41,455 nt of DNA from Bacteroidales bacterium. GTDB lineage: Bacteria; Bacteroidota; Bacteroidia; Bacteroidales; F082. The notes under the pieces are model-generated. The model saw nothing but the letters and a program-made list of their open reading frames with translations. It was not told the origin of the DNA and searched no databases. Location of the stretch: assembly GCA_016290215.1 (NCBI GenBank), contig JAEETH010000026.1, forward strand, positions 1 through 41,455, read 5' to 3'. Made by a program: the position numbers and the translations under genes. Below, piece after piece: positions 39,500 to 41,455 of the stretch (positions are counted from its first letter, which is position 1; each line of letters starts with the position of its first letter).

Positions 39500-41455
39500 T
39501 TAATTGTTTACAGGGTTCACCAAGCGCACAACATTTCCAGTACTTCGATTATTCACAGCATTATTAAAATCGATATAACCGGCAATATAAATACAGTATG
39601 AATAACTAGCACTAGAATGAGTGGATGACCAGTAATTACAGTAAGTGGTTATTGAAGTCCCTTCGCGGCCAACTGTTTTGGGCAAGAAGACTGCTCCATT
39701 GGCTTCAAGAATCGTAGTCCAATCCGTTGCACTTATGATGTTATTCATGAAATTTCCGTAATCATTATTTGCGCCGGTCAGCGTGTAGGTAGAGGTGCTC
39801 CAATTGTCGGGCAACAAGATGACGCCATCCACACCATTCACATTACCCAAAACGAATCGGATGCCTGATTCAGTACTACGTCCATTGAGAATATAGGTCC
39901 ATTCGTCATTGGTCAGTGTGCGCCATCCGCTGTTTTCTTGGTTGCCGCCGTTACGTATTGCGTTGTAACCCCAGTCGGCCTGGCCTGTCGAGTTATAGAG
40001 CTCATAGTAACGGTTGCCATAGGCAAAGTAGTCGCTGTCTGTTTGGCTCGTGCTCCAAGGCTGGTAACAAACGGCGCCGTGGTCATAGCCGCTCGTTCCC
40101 CAGCCAAAGAGGTCGCGGTCGACGTTTTGGCTCGTACTGCCTTGACCATTGTTGCCCAATGTCTCCCACTGTTTGTCGGCAAACTTCCAGTAAGGTGTGC
40201 TGGCACTACCGATGTATTGCAGGTTGCCTTGCGAGAACCGCACTTGGTCGCCATTGCTATTCACGGTAAACTTGCCTTTGAGGGCGCCTGCTGGCCTTAC
40301 ATTGGATCTGGGATAATAGGAGAAAATGATGTTCGTCGTTTCCGTCACTTTTATGAAGAAGGCACTCATCGGTGGGATAGGCCCGGCCAAAAGTGTCTCC
40401 ATCTCGCCTTCCTCGTTGTAGAACATGACGTTCATCGGTGTGTATTCTTGGTCGTTGTTGTCTTTGCTGTAGATATAAACATCGCAGGTAAGGATATTAC
40501 CAAAGAGGCGCCATCCGTTGGAGATGTTGTTTGGATTCTCAGAATAAGTCATTGTGTAAGAATAAGAATATGATTGCACTGCGCTACCCGTCAGTGATAG
40601 CTCAAGGTCATCGGGGCTGGCAAAAAGATAGCCATAAATCGCTTGAAGCTCGTTGATGGGCGTATCGCGGTTGTTGCGCCATTCGGCATCTGGATAATTC
40701 TCGTTGAACATATACAGGTCGCAGCCTGGGGCAGTCATTTCTGCCGGTACAGGGAGGTTTTCGTTGAATGGGAAGGCTAACAGATAATAGTTGTTCTGGT
40801 TGTTTGCGTCGCCGTAGCCTACGATGTTTTTCTTCATGGTGACCACAAGATCGTCGGTACGATGCCAAAGTTGGCCGCCGTCTTCAACGGTGATGCTGCC
40901 GCCGTCGAGGACAACATCAATGGCATAAGCAGTATAACCTGCAGGGATGACGACATCGGCTTGGATAATGACATTGCTGCCTTCTTCGGGCACTTCGCCG
41001 GTATTCCAGTTGTCGCCATCGTTCCAGTAACCATCAGTAATGAAGACAAACTGTTGCGAGCAGTTGATGGTGTAATGGACGGCCTCACTCATCACATTTG
41101 AACCGGTAAAGACCACACTTCCGTTATTGTCGGTGACTGTATAAGAACATTCACCCGGCCATTGGCCACTCACCCATTCGAAGCGGAGCTCACGACCGTC
41201 GCACACGGGGAGCGTTTTCGTCTGTGTATAGGCTGCTGACGATCCGGTAGCATCATAATAGTCGTAGTCGTTGGTCATGATTGCCAAAACAGTGTTGGTC
41301 TGCACATCCACCACACGGATGGCATTGTCATTCCAGGTGTCTCCGTAGCTGTCGGTGAGTGTAAATGTGAGCTCACATTGTTGTTCATCCGGGCAGAGAT
41401 AGGGCTCGAAGCTGAAGTTGTCAAGGTAAAGATAAAGCTTGTCGTTAGAATTGAG
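39500..41455 (-). CDS. Secreted multidomain protein, 5' end beyond the window (paralogue of the Fn3 protein)
   Basis: The frame is open from the window edge to the stop at 39500; the GTG at 41314 is not the start because the frame continues upstream with good homology (LYLYLDNFSFEPYLC, LTFTLTDSYGDTWNDNAIRV). Modules in order: end of a choice-of-anchor-J-like domain, the DSYGDTWN module, a beta-rich segment (VPEEGSNVIIQADVVIPAGY), and a YLLAFPFNENLPVPAEMT domain. All have close counterparts in the neighbour at 35141-39271. The last 250 residues differ: QVRFSQGNLQYIG, DLFGWGTSGYDHG, WRTLTNDEWTYILNGR and YWSSTHSSASYSYCIYI. This is a domain I recognise from other Bacteroidales surface proteins (FISUMP-like); its function is unknown. 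No T9SS tail is seen. Confidence 0.8.
   Translation of the reverse strand, partial: LNSNDKLYLYLDNFSFEPYLCPDEQQCELTFTLTDSYGDTWNDNAIRVVDVQTNTVLAIMTNDYDYYDATGSSAAYTQTKTLPVCDGRELRFEWVSGQWPGECSYTVTDNNGSVVFTGSNVMSEAVHYTINCSQQFVFITDGYWNDGDNWNTGEVPEEGSNVIIQADVVIPAGYTAYAIDVVLDGGSITVEDGGQLWHRTDDLVVTMKKNIVGYGDANNQNNYYLLAFPFNENLPVPAEMTAPGCDLYMFNENYPDAEWRNNRDTPINELQAIYGYLFASPDDLELSLTGSAVQSYSYSYTMTYSENPNNISNGWRLFGNILTCDVYIYSKDNNDQEYTPMNVMFYNEEGEMETLLAGPIPPMSAFFIKVTETTNIIFSYYPRSNVRPAGALKGKFTVNSNGDQVRFSQGNLQYIGSASTPYWKFADKQWETLGNNGQGSTSQNVDRDLFGWGTSGYDHGAVCYQPWSTSQTDSDYFAYGNRYYELYNSTGQADWGYNAIRNGGNQENSGWRTLTNDEWTYILNGRSTESGIRFVLGNVNGVDGVILLPDNWSTSTYTLTGANNDYGNFMNNIISATDWTTILEANGAVFLPKTVGREGTSITTYCNYWSSTHSSASYSYCIYIAGYIDFNNAVNNRSTGNVVRLVNPVNN

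Noticed and set aside
39500-40270. Variable region of a diversity-generating retroelement in the FISUMP-like C-terminus
   Set aside because: No reverse transcriptase or template repeat is visible in the window, and the domain does not show the expected CLec variable-region end.

Overview
The window is chromosomal DNA from a member of Bacteroidota, most likely an anaerobic Bacteroidales. Evidence: TAnnTTTG-type -7 promoter elements ahead of many genes, C-terminal type IX secretion (T9SS) sorting domains on two secreted proteins, CarboxypepD_reg/outer-membrane-barrel architecture, Bacteroidetes-style RhaA/RhaB/RhaD, and a GH78 rhamnosidase carried as a lipoprotein. No rRNA, tRNA, CRISPR array or SusC/SusD pair was seen, so the species cannot be named.

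Layout. 1-3.3 kb is an AT-rich accessory stretch: the 5' end of a RelE/HigB-like toxin cut by the window edge, a decayed ATPase start, a TonB-C-domain protein, an Imm11-like protein, a hicB-hicA pair and a dispersed palindromic repeat. 3.3-6.2 kb holds a T9SS-exported esterase, an unrecognised protein coupled to ruvC, and a DUF1232 protein. 6.3-21.6 kb is a long run of minus-strand genes: GH78 alpha-L-rhamnosidase, an AT-rich two-gene insertion (unknown protein plus trypsin-like protease), higB-higA, the L-rhamnose catabolic genes rhaD, an MFS transporter, rhaA and rhaB, a GH97 glycosidase, then trkH and trkA. 21.7-29.3 kb carries envelope proteins, a T9SS beta-helix protein, a GH3-like adenylate-forming enzyme and a LysE exporter. 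29.3-34.9 kb has an RluA pseudouridine synthase, a REP-associated tyrosine transposase between two REP arrays, mnmA with an overlapping toxin-antitoxin pair, and metG. 35.1 kb to the end contains two large paralogous secreted multidomain proteins, the second cut by the window edge.

How it works together. GH78 can release L-rhamnose, the MFS protein is placed to import it, and RhaA, RhaB and RhaD convert it to dihydroxyacetone phosphate and L-lactaldehyde. TrkH and TrkA form a K+ uptake system.

The most unusual aspect is repeat biology. Nearly every gap in the rha/trk run is filled by a hairpin-forming array of short degenerate words, with different words in different gaps. Several arrays run into the stop codon of the upstream gene. 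One word family has also entered two reading frames (GH78 and rhaD) without breaking them. A transposase of the kind that mobilises REP elements lies in the same window, flanked by its probable repeats, and further copies sit between rhaA and rhaB.
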